This document shows, piece by piece, positions 24,360 to 33,396 of a stretch of DNA of 64,000 nt. The stretch's first letter is position 1; every line of letters begins with the position of its first letter. Below the pieces are notes generated by a model. It made no database searches. It was not told the DNA's origin and worked only from the letters and a program-made list of their open reading frames with translations. Source of the DNA: an uncultured Niabella sp. (GTDB lineage: Bacteria; Bacteroidota; Bacteroidia; Chitinophagales; Chitinophagaceae); contig CAKSQK010000001.1 in assembly GCA_934486785.1 (NCBI GenBank), forward strand, positions 186,001 through 250,000, read 5' to 3'. Made by a program: the position numbers and the translations under genes.

Positions 24360-25583
24360 ATGGTCAAAGCACGCACTCTTTTTCTTTTTATCACTTCATT
24401 TTTATTTTTTAATTTTTCCAGTGCACAGCCTGAAAGCGAGTTTCGGGGTGTATGGGTTGCCACCGTAGCCAATATTGACTGGCCGCCGCCACGCGCTACC
24501 AGCGAAGCACAAAAAGCTGATTTCATCAGGATCTTGGACATGCACAAGCGCAATGGAATGAACGCTATTATCATGCAGATCAGGCCTTCGGGCGATGCTT
24601 TTTACCCATCGCCATACGAGCCCTGGAGTCAGTTCCTTACAGGTGTGCAGGGCAAATCTCCTTCGCCGTTTTACGATCCGCTGGCTTTTATGATACAGGA
24701 AACACATAAGCGCGGCATGGAATTTCATGCCTGGCTCAACCCCTATCGGGCAGAGTTCAGCCTTGGCAAATCTTCCATTTCGCCTGATCATATGCTGCGC
24801 AAGCGGCCAGACTGGTTTGTAACTTATGGCAACGCGCGATACTTCGACCCCGCCAATAAAGAAGTGCAGCAATTTGTGATCAATGTGATACATGATATTG
24901 TAAGGCGCTATGATGTGGATGCCATTCACATGGATGACTATTTTTATCCCTATCCCGTTGGTGGCAGAGATTTTCCTGATGACAATGCTTACCGGAGGTC
25001 GGGTACCACGCTAAGTAAAGGTGACTGGCGCAGAAGTAATGTAGACTCGATCATTAAAAACATCAGCATTGTAATTAAGAAAACAAAGCCTTATGTAAAA
25101 TTCGGCATCAGCCCGTTTGCCGTTTGGCGCAATGCCAGTGACGATGCCCTGGGAAGCGATTCGAAAGGCGGCCTCACTAATTATGACCATTTATTTGCCG
25201 ATGTATTACTTTGGATGCGTAAAGGATGGATTGATTATGTAACGCCACAACTGTACCGCCCCATTGGCGATGCATTAATTGATTATCAAAAACTGGCTGA
25301 CTGGTGGGCAGCCAACAGTTTTGGAAAGCATGTTTATATTGGCCATGGCATCTATCGTGCATTGGAAGCAGGCGCATCCGGCACCGGTTTTAAAAACAGA
25401 AATGAGTTACCGAATCAAATTAAAATATTACGCAGTATACCGGGCATACAGGGCAGTATTTATTACAGCAGTAAAGTTTTTAATGCAAACCCCAACGGCT
25501 GGAACGATTCACTGCGAAACAATTATTACCGCCTGCCGGCAAAAATCCCGGAAATGCCCTGGCTGCCTAAAAAACCTAAATAG
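24360..25583 (+). CDS. Family 10-like glycosyl hydrolase (GHL10/DUF187, DigH type)
   Basis: This 407-residue exported protein has a signal peptide ending near SSAQ (residue 23) and a TIM-barrel domain: FRGVWVATVANIDWP, MNAIIMQIRPSGDAFYPS, YDPLAFMIQETHKRGMEFHAWLNPYR, DVDAIHMDDYFYPYP and GISPFAVWRN. The family includes E. coli DigH, which cuts glycan strands of peptidoglycan that lack stem peptides. The acidic residues of HMDDYFYP are probable catalytic groups. A role in cell-wall turnover or division in the periplasm fits. The gene is monocistronic and its 3' end overlaps the convergent DJ-1 family gene by 8 bp. Confidence 0.88.
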   Translation: MVKARTLFLFITSFLFFNFSSAQPESEFRGVWVATVANIDWPPPRATSEAQKADFIRILDMHKRNGMNAIIMQIRPSGDAFYPSPYEPWSQFLTGVQGKSPSPFYDPLAFMIQETHKRGMEFHAWLNPYRAEFSLGKSSISPDHMLRKRPDWFVTYGNARYFDPANKEVQQFVINVIHDIVRRYDVDAIHMDDYFYPYPVGGRDFPDDNAYRRSGTTLSKGDWRRSNVDSIIKNISIVIKKTKPYVKFGISPFAVWRNASDDALGSDSKGGLTNYDHLFADVLLWMRKGWIDYVTPQLYRPIGDALIDYQKLADWWAANSFGKHVYIGHGIYRALEAGASGTGFKNRNELPNQIKILRSIPGIQGSIYYSSKVFNANPNGWNDSLRNNYYRLPAKIPEMPWLPKKPK

Positions 25584-26106
25584 CCTGTTGCTTCAGTGCT
25601 TTTAAAATGGCGTCGTTAAATGCCGGAATGTCATCCGGGTTGCGGCTGGTGATCAGGTTGCCGTCAATCACTACTTTTTTATCAACCCAGTTGGCGCCGG
25701 CGTGCACCATATCAGGCTTTATGCTTTTATAAGAAGTAAGTTTTTTACCATTTGCAATGCCGGCATCAATCAGCACCCATCCTGCATGGCAAATAGCCGC
25801 AATGGGCAGATTGTTTTTATTAAAATCTTTTACCAGCTTTACAGCATCCTTATCCATGCGCAATTTATCAGGGTTCATTACGCCGCCGGGTATTACAAGG
25901 GCTGCGTAGTCTTTGGCTTTCACTTCTCCGGCGGTAGCTGCCACGTCTAATTGTTCGCCCCAGTTATCTTCTGTCCAGCCTTTTATTTTTCCTTCTTTAA
26001 TGGAAATGATATCCGTTTCATAACCCGCATCCTGTAAGGCTTTCCTGGGCTCCAGTAATTCGCTTTGCTCAAAACCGTCTGTTGCTAATATGGCTACTTT
26101 TTTCAT
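25576..26106 (-). CDS. DJ-1/PfpI-family protein
   Basis: This 176-residue cytoplasmic protein has a flavodoxin-like fold with the nucleophile-elbow cysteine in AAICHAGW (Cys106, followed by His107) and the conserved acidic residue near the start in DGFEQSEL. The branch with PIAAICHAGWVLIDAG corresponds to PfpI/YhbO/YajL-type proteins. These have been reported as proteases, glyoxalases or deglycases acting on methylglyoxal-modified targets, and the true activity is debated. The catalytic Cys-His pair is intact. Its stop overlaps the convergent glycosidase gene by 8 bp, and no partner gene is present, so a general protein- or metabolite-repair role is most plausible. Confidence 0.9.
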   Translation of the reverse strand: MKKVAILATDGFEQSELLEPRKALQDAGYETDIISIKEGKIKGWTEDNWGEQLDVAATAGEVKAKDYAALVIPGGVMNPDKLRMDKDAVKLVKDFNKNNLPIAAICHAGWVLIDAGIANGKKLTSYKSIKPDMVHAGANWVDKKVVIDGNLITSRNPDDIPAFNDAILKALKQQAI

Positions 26107-26157
26107 GTTTTTAGTTTTTAATTATCATCTATGCAACAAATATGGTTCCAATTAGGG

Positions 26158-27135
26158 CTATGGGTACATTTCTTTGTTTACGATGGTTGGCAATGGTTCT
26201 CCTTTAAGCCCGGCAATTACATTTCTGGCAGCAAGCACAGCCATGGCGTCACGTGTTTCTTTTGTGGCCGAGCCGATATGTGGCAAAACACATACATTGG
26301 GCATCAACAGCAAAGGATTGTCTTTATGCATTGGCTCGGGGTTGGTAACATCAAGCCCTGCGCCCCAAATGATACCGGCATCCAGCGCTTCTTTCAAATC
26401 CTGCTCATTGTGCATCTGGCCGCGGCCTGTATTTACAAATATTGCGTTGGGCTTCATTTTGGCAAATGCTTCTTTATTAAATACGCCGGTGGTTTCAGAC
26501 GTTAAATTGGCATGTACTGAGATGACATCACTTTGCTGTAACAGTTCTTCAAAAGAAACATATTTTGCCTGCAGTTCACTTTCAGCCTTTTCATTACTGC
26601 TGCGGTTGTGGTATATCACTTTCATGCCATAGGCATTTTTGCATTTCAGCGCCATTTCAAAGCCGATCTTACCCAGGCCAAATATGCCTACCGTTTTTCC
26701 ATGCAGGTCTGTACCCAGGTTGTCCACGGGTTCAAACTGTTTCCACCTTCCTTCAAGTATTTTGCGGTAATTGTAAAATGCTTTGCGCGACACGGCCAGC
26801 ATCAGTAAAAAAGCCGTATCAGCAGTGGCTTTGCTCAGCACATCAGGCGTATTGCCCACAGGTACTTTATAGCGTGTGGCCGCATTAATGTCTACACTAT
26901 CGTACCCGACAGAAAACAGGGAAATGACTTTTATTCCGGGGCAATGCTGAAAAAATGCTTCATCAATCTTTGCAAAACCTGCTATCAGCAAGGCGTCGTG
27001 ATGCTGGCACGCTTCAATCAGCACGTCGGGCGGGATGGGTGTTTTTTCAGGAGGAAAAATGGTTACTTCATGCCCGGCATCTTCAATCATATCAATGCCT
27101 GCCTGTGGGATCTGGTTGGTTATAAAAACTTTCAT
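26158..27135 (-). CDS. D-2-hydroxyacid dehydrogenase (glyoxylate/hydroxypyruvate reductase type)
   Basis: This 325-residue NAD(P)-dependent enzyme has the Rossmann motif VGIFGLGKIG (150-158) and the catalytic trio Arg238 (VNTGRGQ), Glu267 (NPEPM) and His286 (LPHIGSAT). SVGYDSVDINAA and TPDVLSKATADTAF are typical of the glyoxylate/hydroxypyruvate reductase (GRHPR) subgroup. It likely reduces glyoxylate or hydroxypyruvate in the cytoplasm. It is a single gene in divergent orientation to padR, with a 258-bp shared region. The Rossmann residue after the second beta strand reads YHNRSS, with an Arg and Ser that suggest preference for NADPH over NADH. Confidence 0.9.
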   Translation of the reverse strand: MKVFITNQIPQAGIDMIEDAGHEVTIFPPEKTPIPPDVLIEACQHHDALLIAGFAKIDEAFFQHCPGIKVISLFSVGYDSVDINAATRYKVPVGNTPDVLSKATADTAFLLMLAVSRKAFYNYRKILEGRWKQFEPVDNLGTDLHGKTVGIFGLGKIGFEMALKCKNAYGMKVIYHNRSSNEKAESELQAKYVSFEELLQQSDVISVHANLTSETTGVFNKEAFAKMKPNAIFVNTGRGQMHNEQDLKEALDAGIIWGAGLDVTNPEPMHKDNPLLLMPNVCVLPHIGSATKETRDAMAVLAARNVIAGLKGEPLPTIVNKEMYP

Positions 27136-27340
27136 TGTTTTATTTTAAAAGTTCTAAACGTTTGGGATCGTTGTAAATTAACCATAAACTTTTACAAAAA
27201 TCATACTGGGTAGTTGAGGGGTTAATAAATTCATCTGCCTCTTCGCCTTATTATTAATCAAAAATGCAACCACACTTTGCATGGCTTTTACCGGGCATTT
27301 TTTGCCGTTTACCGACAAAAATTGCCTGATACAGTACTTT

Positions 27341-27375
27341 GTATTGCCCAATACCTGATGACGCATTTATCTTTG
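27341..27375 (+). promoter_or_regulatory. padR promoter with palindromic operator
   Basis: GTATTG-CC-CAATAC (27341-27354) is a near-perfect dyad, and a TATCTTTG box (27368-27375) follows 13 bp later. The dyad covers the expected -33 position, so binding there would block transcription. PadR repressors commonly regulate themselves through such sites. Confidence 0.45.
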
Positions 27376-27393
27376 AAATTACAAATCAAATAA

Positions 27394-27726
27394 ATGAGCA
27401 TCGAGAATACACAAAGTCAAATGCGCAAAGGGATACTGGAGTTTTGTATTCTTTCTATTATAAAAAGAGGCGAGGCTTACCCCAGCGATATTATTGAAGA
27501 AATGAAAAGCGCTGAAATGCATATTTTGGAGGGAACCCTTTACCCGCTTTTAACACGCTTAAAAAACTCGGGCATGCTTACTTACCGCTGGGAAGAAAGC
27601 TCATCTGGCCCGCCCAGGAAATATTTTTCGCTCACCCAACAGGGCAAAGATTTTTATAAAGAATTGCAAAAAACCTGGAATGAATTATCAAACGCGGTGA
27701 ACACTTTAACCCGCATTACAAAATAA
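27394..27726 (+). CDS. PadR-family transcriptional regulator
   Basis: This 110-residue protein is a winged-helix regulator: KGILEFCILSIIKRGEAYPSDIIEEM, EGTLYPLLTRLKNSGMLTYRW, GPPRKYFSLTQQGKDF. It is of the small PadR subfamily, with a single C-terminal dimerisation helix. Located 21 bp upstream of the PspC-domain gene, it probably controls the operon itself through the palindrome overlapping its promoter at 27341-27354. Members of this pair occur together widely in Bacteroidota and respond to envelope or membrane signals. The inducer here is unknown. Confidence 0.93.
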   Translation: MSIENTQSQMRKGILEFCILSIIKRGEAYPSDIIEEMKSAEMHILEGTLYPLLTRLKNSGMLTYRWEESSSGPPRKYFSLTQQGKDFYKELQKTWNELSNAVNTLTRITK

Positions 27727-27747
27727 CCAACCAACAAATTTTTTACA

Positions 27748-29901
27748 ATGAAAACCATTATCAACATCACCCTGGGCGGCAGAAGCATTGCGATAGAAGA
27801 CAGTGCTTTTGAAAAAATAAAAGCCTACACCGAAAGCCTGAGGCAATACTACCGCAATGAAGAAGGGCGCGATGAGATTATAACCGATATTGAAAGCCGT
27901 TTTTCGGAGCTGATGCATGAAAAAATACGCAAAGGCGCGCCACATATTACGGATGCAGATGTGGATGAAATGATCGCCACCATGGGCCGCCCCGAAGATT
28001 TTGATAAAGAAGCTACCGCCGAAAGCGAACCATCTGGCAGGCAGGGGCCCAATTTTACAATGGGCGAAAAACGCCGCCTGTACCGCGATGAAAGCAATAA
28101 GGTGATTGGCGGTGTGTGCAGCGGCATTGCCAACTGGCTTAATATTGACCCCACCGTAGTGCGCGTGTTGTTTGCTATTATTTCTTTTGGTGGCTTTGGC
28201 ACAGGCTTCCTCATCTATCTTTTACTGTGGATCTTGCTGCCCGCAAAAAACATGAGCGTTTATCATGGCAAAAAAATGTACCGCAATCCTGATGATAAGA
28301 TCATAGGCGGTGTGGCCGGCGGTATCGGCGCTTATTTCAATGTCAATCCCACCACCATCCGCTGGATACTTGCCATACCGCTGATACTAAGCGCGCTCAA
28401 AGGTGTTCATTTCTTTAACTGGGACAGCGATTTTATTATTCCCAACATCTTTTTCGGCAGCCTTTCAGGCACATTTATTTTTGCTTACATTGTTTTATGG
28501 ATCGTGCTGCCGGAAGCCAATACGCCCTATCAGAAAATGGAGATGTATGGAAAAACCATTGATGTAAACACCATTAAAGAAAATGTTCAAAGCTCCATGG
28601 GCGATTTTAATACCCGCATGCAAACCTGGGGAGAAGAAATTAAACAGGCAGGTGAAAGAATTGGCCAGAAGGCGGGAACCTTTGCTAAAACACGCGGGCC
28701 ACAGTTTGGGCGCGAGTTTGGACAGGCGGCAGCCCGTGGCGGCAAAGGCCTGGGGTATATTATCGCGATGATCTTTAAAGGCATTTTTATTTTCATAGCA
28801 GGCTCCATCGCTATTTCCTTATTCGTTGCATTTTTAGCATTTCTTTTTAGTGGGTTTGCGTGGGCGCCTGTAAATAATTTTTTATGGACGAGTGACAACC
28901 AGCAAATGTGGGCCTGGGGCACGCTGTTATTCTTTATCGGGGCGCCCATCGTGGGGCTGCTGGTAAGCCTAACCCGTATGATCCTGAACATTCGCACACC
29001 GGGCAATTACCTAAGCTGGCTTTTTGGCGGGTTGTGGACAGTAGGCTGGGTGTGCCTCATCATGTTTATCATATCAGTTTCCAACGACCTGAAAAGAATT
29101 GAAAGCGCTGAAATACCTGTAAACATAACCCAGCCTGCCAATAACAAACTTATCTTAACCGTAACACAGCCACGGCTTGAATACGATGGAGAAACCTATG
29201 AGTGGTTACATACAGGTAATGGCGGCAGGTTGCGCGGCTTAAGTTTAACCCCCGATACTTTAAAACTTTCCACCATTTCGTTTGATTTTGAAAAAAGCCC
29301 GGATTCGTTGTACCGGGTGATCATTCGAAAAGAAGCCCTGGGCAAAACAGATGAGGAAGCACGTAACCGCTTACATAAAATTCAATACCCCGTTGTGTTT
29401 AAAGACAGTGTGTTAAACCTGCCCAACGGAATGGCAATTGATAGGAACAGTAAATACCGTTTTCAAAATGTAACAGTAAAGGTTCAGGTTCCTGTTGGTA
29501 AAAAAATAAATATTGATTCATCGGTTTTCAAAAAATTAACCGACGCGCAGTTGATTGCACGCAATTACCGCGAATCGCGCAGGGGCATTACATATAGCAA
29601 TGAAACGCTGTCACGATACAGGCCAGGTGTTGATTATACAATGGACAGCGCAGGTAAGCTGGTAAGCGATGATATGGTGAATGCAGCGCCTTCGGATAAT
29701 GCCGAACAGTACCGCTGGAATGATGATTCCACCCTGCCTGCTCCGCCGGCTGCACCAGCGCCTCCGGCTCCCGGAGACAACTTTAGGTATGATGCAGCGC
29801 CTGCGCAACCAGCCGCACCTGATACAGCAAAAGAAAGACTAAAGAAAGAACTGGAGCAAAAGCAAAAAGAAATTGAAGCATTGAAAAAGAAACTGGAGTA
29901 G
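27748..29901 (+). CDS. PspC-domain membrane protein
   Basis: This 717-residue protein starts with a soluble domain (about 1-95), followed by two PspC domains: RRLYRDESNKVIGGVCSGIANW (109-166) and KKMYRNPDDKIIGGVAGGIGAYF (175-257). Each has a membrane helix. Further transmembrane segments lie at about 345-375, 385-415 and 425-455. The C-terminal third is a large soluble domain ending in a Pro/Ala-rich linker and a charged coiled coil (KERLKKELEQKQKEIEALKKK). In enterobacteria PspC senses inner-membrane stress; the Bacteroidota proteins combine PspC with putative adhesin-like domains. It is co-transcribed with padR and ends before a bidirectional terminator. Confidence 0.9.
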   Translation: MKTIINITLGGRSIAIEDSAFEKIKAYTESLRQYYRNEEGRDEIITDIESRFSELMHEKIRKGAPHITDADVDEMIATMGRPEDFDKEATAESEPSGRQGPNFTMGEKRRLYRDESNKVIGGVCSGIANWLNIDPTVVRVLFAIISFGGFGTGFLIYLLLWILLPAKNMSVYHGKKMYRNPDDKIIGGVAGGIGAYFNVNPTTIRWILAIPLILSALKGVHFFNWDSDFIIPNIFFGSLSGTFIFAYIVLWIVLPEANTPYQKMEMYGKTIDVNTIKENVQSSMGDFNTRMQTWGEEIKQAGERIGQKAGTFAKTRGPQFGREFGQAAARGGKGLGYIIAMIFKGIFIFIAGSIAISLFVAFLAFLFSGFAWAPVNNFLWTSDNQQMWAWGTLLFFIGAPIVGLLVSLTRMILNIRTPGNYLSWLFGGLWTVGWVCLIMFIISVSNDLKRIESAEIPVNITQPANNKLILTVTQPRLEYDGETYEWLHTGNGGRLRGLSLTPDTLKLSTISFDFEKSPDSLYRVIIRKEALGKTDEEARNRLHKIQYPVVFKDSVLNLPNGMAIDRNSKYRFQNVTVKVQVPVGKKINIDSSVFKKLTDAQLIARNYRESRRGITYSNETLSRYRPGVDYTMDSAGKLVSDDMVNAAPSDNAEQYRWNDDSTLPAPPAAPAPPAPGDNFRYDAAPAQPAAPDTAKERLKKELEQKQKEIEALKKKLE

Positions 29902-29933
29902 CGCGCCACAATACTGCAACACATCAATAAAAC

Positions 29934-29975
29934 AAAAAGGCCGGAAAATGAAGTTGTTCATCTTCCGGCCTTTTT
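29934..29975. terminator. Bidirectional intrinsic terminator between pspC and gdhA
   Basis: AAAAAGGCCGGAA and TTCCGGCCTTTTT form a long stem, extended by an inner ATGAA/TTCAT stem. A-rich and T-rich flanks make it work on both strands for the convergent genes. Confidence 0.9.
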
Positions 29976-29989
29976 TACGAGGATTTCAT

Positions 29990-31339
29990 TTATACCACGC
30001 CCTGGTCAAGCATGGCATCGGCCACTTTTATAAAGCCGCCAATGTTTGACCCTTTTACATAATTGATATAATCACCTTCTTTGCCATATTTTACACAGGT
30101 GTTGTGTATGCGGTGCATAATGGTTTGCAATTCCCTGTCCACTTTTTCCGGCGTCCAGCTCATACGCATGGTATTTTGCGTCATTTCAAGCCCCGAAACT
30201 GCTACCCCACCGGCATTTGCCGCTTTACCGGGGCCATAAAGAATTTTTTTGGAAACAAAAAAATCGCTGGCGGCGTTGCGGCTGGGCATGTTTGCGCCTT
30301 CGGCTACACAATAGCATCCGTTTTTTACCAGTGCCACGGCATCTTCATACTCCACCTCATTATGCGTGGCGCAGGGCAATGCAATGTGGCAGGGCACATG
30401 CCAGGGCCGGTTGTTTTCGTAATAATCGCAGTGATACCTGTCTGCATACTCGGCTATGCGGCCACGCTTCACGTTCTTAAGTTCTTTTACAAACTCAAGC
30501 TTTTCTGCATCAATTCCATCCTTATCATAAATAAAGCCGTCAGAGTCGCTAAGCGTTACCACTTTTCCGCCAAGTTCGGTTACTTTTTCACATGCAAACT
30601 GCGCCACGTTGCCCGAGCCGGAAATAACCACTTTCTTGCCCTTAAATGCTTTATTACGCGTGGCCAGCATGTGCTGTGCAAAATACACGGTGCCGTAGCC
30701 AGTGGCTTCAGGCCTTATATGGCTTCCGCCCCAGCCAATGTCTTTACCGGTAAACACGCCGGTAAATTCTCTGCGCATGCGCTTATACTGCCCAAAAAGA
30801 TAACCGATCTCGCGAATACCTACGCCAATATCGCCGGCAGGCACATCCGTATGAGCGCCGATATGGTCAGCCAACTCGGTCATAAACGACTGGCAGAAAC
30901 GCATGATCTCAAATTCTGATTTTCCTTTGGGATCAAAATCCGATCCGCCCTTGGCGCTGCCCAGCGGCAGGCCGGTAAGGCTGTTTTTAAATGTTTGCTC
31001 AAAAGCAAGGAATTTTAAAATGCTAAGGTTTACCGATGGGTGAAACCTGATACCACCTTTGTAGGGCCCTATGGCCGAGTTCATTTGCACACGGTAACCC
31101 CGGTTGATAACAATTTCATTATTATCATTCAGCCACGGCACCCGAAAGATGATTACCCTTTCAGGCTCTGACATACGCTCCAGTATGCCTGCGTATTTAG
31201 GGTGTGCATCTACAAATTCATCTAAAGATTCAACCACTTCCTGTACTGATTGCAGAAACTCCGGCTCATGCGGATTTCTTGTTCTGAGGCGGGCAAGAAA
31301 CTGCTGTACGGAAACGCCCGCTTTTTTTGATTTTGGCAT
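29990..31339 (-). CDS. gdhA: NADP-type glutamate dehydrogenase
   Basis: This 449-residue enzyme reductively aminates 2-oxoglutarate with ammonia. It shows GPYKGGIRFHPSVN, the catalytic region LGSAKGGSDFDPKGKSE (Lys130), PAGDIGVGIREIGYL and the nucleotide-binding VVISGSGNVAQFACEK. SDSDG at the end of the second beta strand, with Ser and Asp, and overall length match the hexameric NADP-dependent class I. It is an assimilatory enzyme of the cytoplasm, and is usually nitrogen-regulated. It is divergent from lysS and shares a terminator with pspC. Confidence 0.96.
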   Translation of the reverse strand: MPKSKKAGVSVQQFLARLRTRNPHEPEFLQSVQEVVESLDEFVDAHPKYAGILERMSEPERVIIFRVPWLNDNNEIVINRGYRVQMNSAIGPYKGGIRFHPSVNLSILKFLAFEQTFKNSLTGLPLGSAKGGSDFDPKGKSEFEIMRFCQSFMTELADHIGAHTDVPAGDIGVGIREIGYLFGQYKRMRREFTGVFTGKDIGWGGSHIRPEATGYGTVYFAQHMLATRNKAFKGKKVVISGSGNVAQFACEKVTELGGKVVTLSDSDGFIYDKDGIDAEKLEFVKELKNVKRGRIAEYADRYHCDYYENNRPWHVPCHIALPCATHNEVEYEDAVALVKNGCYCVAEGANMPSRNAASDFFVSKKILYGPGKAANAGGVAVSGLEMTQNTMRMSWTPEKVDRELQTIMHRIHNTCVKYGKEGDYINYVKGSNIGGFIKVADAMLDQGVV

Positions 31340-31551
31340 TCTATAAAAAAAATTTACAAATATTTAGTCCCAAAGCGGCCAAATTTAAACGTTTTTCAAT
31401 AACAGAGGAAGTTTACTTTGGCTTTTTATACCCTTTTTGTTCTCAAACATGATTTCGTTCAATTTTACTGCAGTTTTTATAGAAAGCTTCCCGGCTTTTA
31501 GCGGTCAGAATGGTTGGTTATAGCATCTTGCACCCTTTCGCTGTATTCAAT

Positions 31552-31559
31552 TATCTTTG
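31552..31559 (+). promoter_or_regulatory. Promoter -7 box of lysS
   Basis: TATCTTTG (TAnnTTTG) lies 24 nt upstream of the lysS ATG; a partial -33 element (CTTG) is 21 bp farther upstream. Confidence 0.5.
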
Positions 31560-31583
31560 ACGCTTTGAAAAATTTGAAATACA

Positions 31584-33107
31584 ATGAGCACACAAAATTT
31601 ATCGGAACAGGAGCTGATCAGAAGAGAAAAATTACAAAAATTACAAGCCGCGGGCATTGATCCTTACCCGGCAGCCTTATACCCCGTAAGCCATTTTTCG
31701 GCTGACATAAAAAATAATTTTACCGAAGAAGATAAAGATCAGTTTGCCAATGTGTGCGTGGCCGGCCGTATTATGAGCATTAATGATAAAGGCAAGGTTT
31801 TCTTTATAAAAATTCAGGACAGGCAGGGCCTGTTGCAACTATATGTACGCCGCGATGACCTGTACCCCGGCGAAGACAAAAGCATGTGGGACATACTGGT
31901 AAAAGGCGGGCTTGACCTGGGCGATTTTATTGGCGCAACCGGTTATGTGTTTGTAACCAAAACCGGGGAAACCTCTGTTCATACCAAAACGGTTACCCTA
32001 CTGGCAAAAGCTTTAAAACCACTGCCGGTGGTAAAACGTGATGAAGAAGGCAACCTGCACGATGAAGTGACAGACCCGGAATTCAAATACCGCCAGCGAT
32101 ATGCCGATATGGTGATCAACCCTACCATTAAAGACACCTTTATCAAACGCACCAAACTCATCAATTCCATTCGCGAATACCTGAATAAGGAAGGCGCGCT
32201 GGAGGTAGAAACGCCGGTGCTGCAGGCCATTCCCGGCGGTGCGGCAGCAAGGCCTTTTATTACCCACCACAATGCGCTGGATGTACCTTTTTACCTGCGT
32301 ATTGCCAACGAACTGTATTTAAAAAGGCTGGTGGTAGGAGGGCTTGACTGGGTGTATGAGTTTAGCCGCAACTTTAGAAACGAGGGTATGGACAGAACGC
32401 ACAACCCCGAGTTTACCATACTTGAGTTTTATGTGGCCTATAAAGACTATTTCTGGATGATGGAAACCACGGAAAAAATGCTGGAACAGGCCGCGCTGAA
32501 TGTTTGCGGCACAACAGATGTGCCCGTGGGCGATAAAACCATTTCTTTTAAAGCGCCTTTTAAAAGAATTTCCATTTACGATGCTATTAAAGAACATACC
32601 GGCTACGATGTAAGCAATCTTGATGAAGAGGGCCTGCGCAAAGTTTGCGTTGAAATGGGCATTCACGCAGATAAAACAATGGGCAAAGGCAAAATTATTG
32701 ATGAAATTTTTGGTGAGAAATGCGAGCACCACTACATACAGCCCACTTTTATTATTGATTACCCGGTAGAAATGAGCCCTTTGACCAAGAAACACCGCAG
32801 CAGGGAAGGCCTGGTGGAGCGCTTTGAACTGATGATCAACGGTAAAGAAATTGCCAATGCCTACAGTGAATTGAACGACCCTATTGAGCAGCGCGAACGC
32901 TTTGAAGAGCAGGCCAGGCTGATGCAGCGCGGCGATGAAGAAGCCATGTATATTGACCACGATTTTTTACGTGCCATGGAATACGGCATGCCGCCCATGT
33001 CGGGTATTGGTTTTGGCATTGACAGACTTACTATGCTTTTAACCAACCAGCCTTCCATTCAGGATGTACTGTTCTTTCCACAAATGCGGCCGGAAAAGTT
33101 TGACTGA
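31584..33107 (+). CDS. lysS: Lysyl-tRNA synthetase, class II
   Basis: This 507-residue enzyme charges tRNA-Lys. It has an OB-fold anticodon-binding domain at the N-terminus (VAGRIMSINDKGKVFFIKIQDR). The class II catalytic core follows, with motif 2 (FRNEGMDRTHNPEFT), motif 3 (GIGFGIDRLTMLL) and the lysine pocket residues NGKEIANAYSELNDP. Length and motifs are standard, and no paralogue-specific deletions (GenX/PoxA) are seen. The gene is monocistronic. About 290 bp follow it before the convergent alaS stop; this AT-rich stretch shows no gene and no clear T-tailed terminator. Confidence 0.97.
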   Translation: MSTQNLSEQELIRREKLQKLQAAGIDPYPAALYPVSHFSADIKNNFTEEDKDQFANVCVAGRIMSINDKGKVFFIKIQDRQGLLQLYVRRDDLYPGEDKSMWDILVKGGLDLGDFIGATGYVFVTKTGETSVHTKTVTLLAKALKPLPVVKRDEEGNLHDEVTDPEFKYRQRYADMVINPTIKDTFIKRTKLINSIREYLNKEGALEVETPVLQAIPGGAAARPFITHHNALDVPFYLRIANELYLKRLVVGGLDWVYEFSRNFRNEGMDRTHNPEFTILEFYVAYKDYFWMMETTEKMLEQAALNVCGTTDVPVGDKTISFKAPFKRISIYDAIKEHTGYDVSNLDEEGLRKVCVEMGIHADKTMGKGKIIDEIFGEKCEHHYIQPTFIIDYPVEMSPLTKKHRSREGLVERFELMINGKEIANAYSELNDPIEQRERFEEQARLMQRGDEEAMYIDHDFLRAMEYGMPPMSGIGFGIDRLTMLLTNQPSIQDVLFFPQMRPEKFD

Positions 33108-33396
33108 TTTTATAGCGTTGAAGCTGTAAAATAGATTTCCTTTTTATAAATAGAAGTATGCTAACTCCAATTATAAAAAGCCACGAGAACTATTCATTTC
33201 CAAATTATTGTGGATATTTATAAAAATATTTTTTTAGGGTTTACTGATGATAGATTAAAGGTTCTCAATTCTATTTTTTAACATCAATATGAATTTATAA
33301 TCAGGGTTCTCTTAAAACGCTTGGCAACCTGGCCGCGACTTCAACCGGAGTATGAAGCCTCCGGCCAAAAACAGGCCTCCTGTTGCTGCATTTTTA

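Noticed and set aside
33108..33396. Possible RNA gene between lysS and alaS
   Set aside because: No cloverleaf, promoter or hairpin with T tract was found; the stretch appears to be AT-rich spacer.
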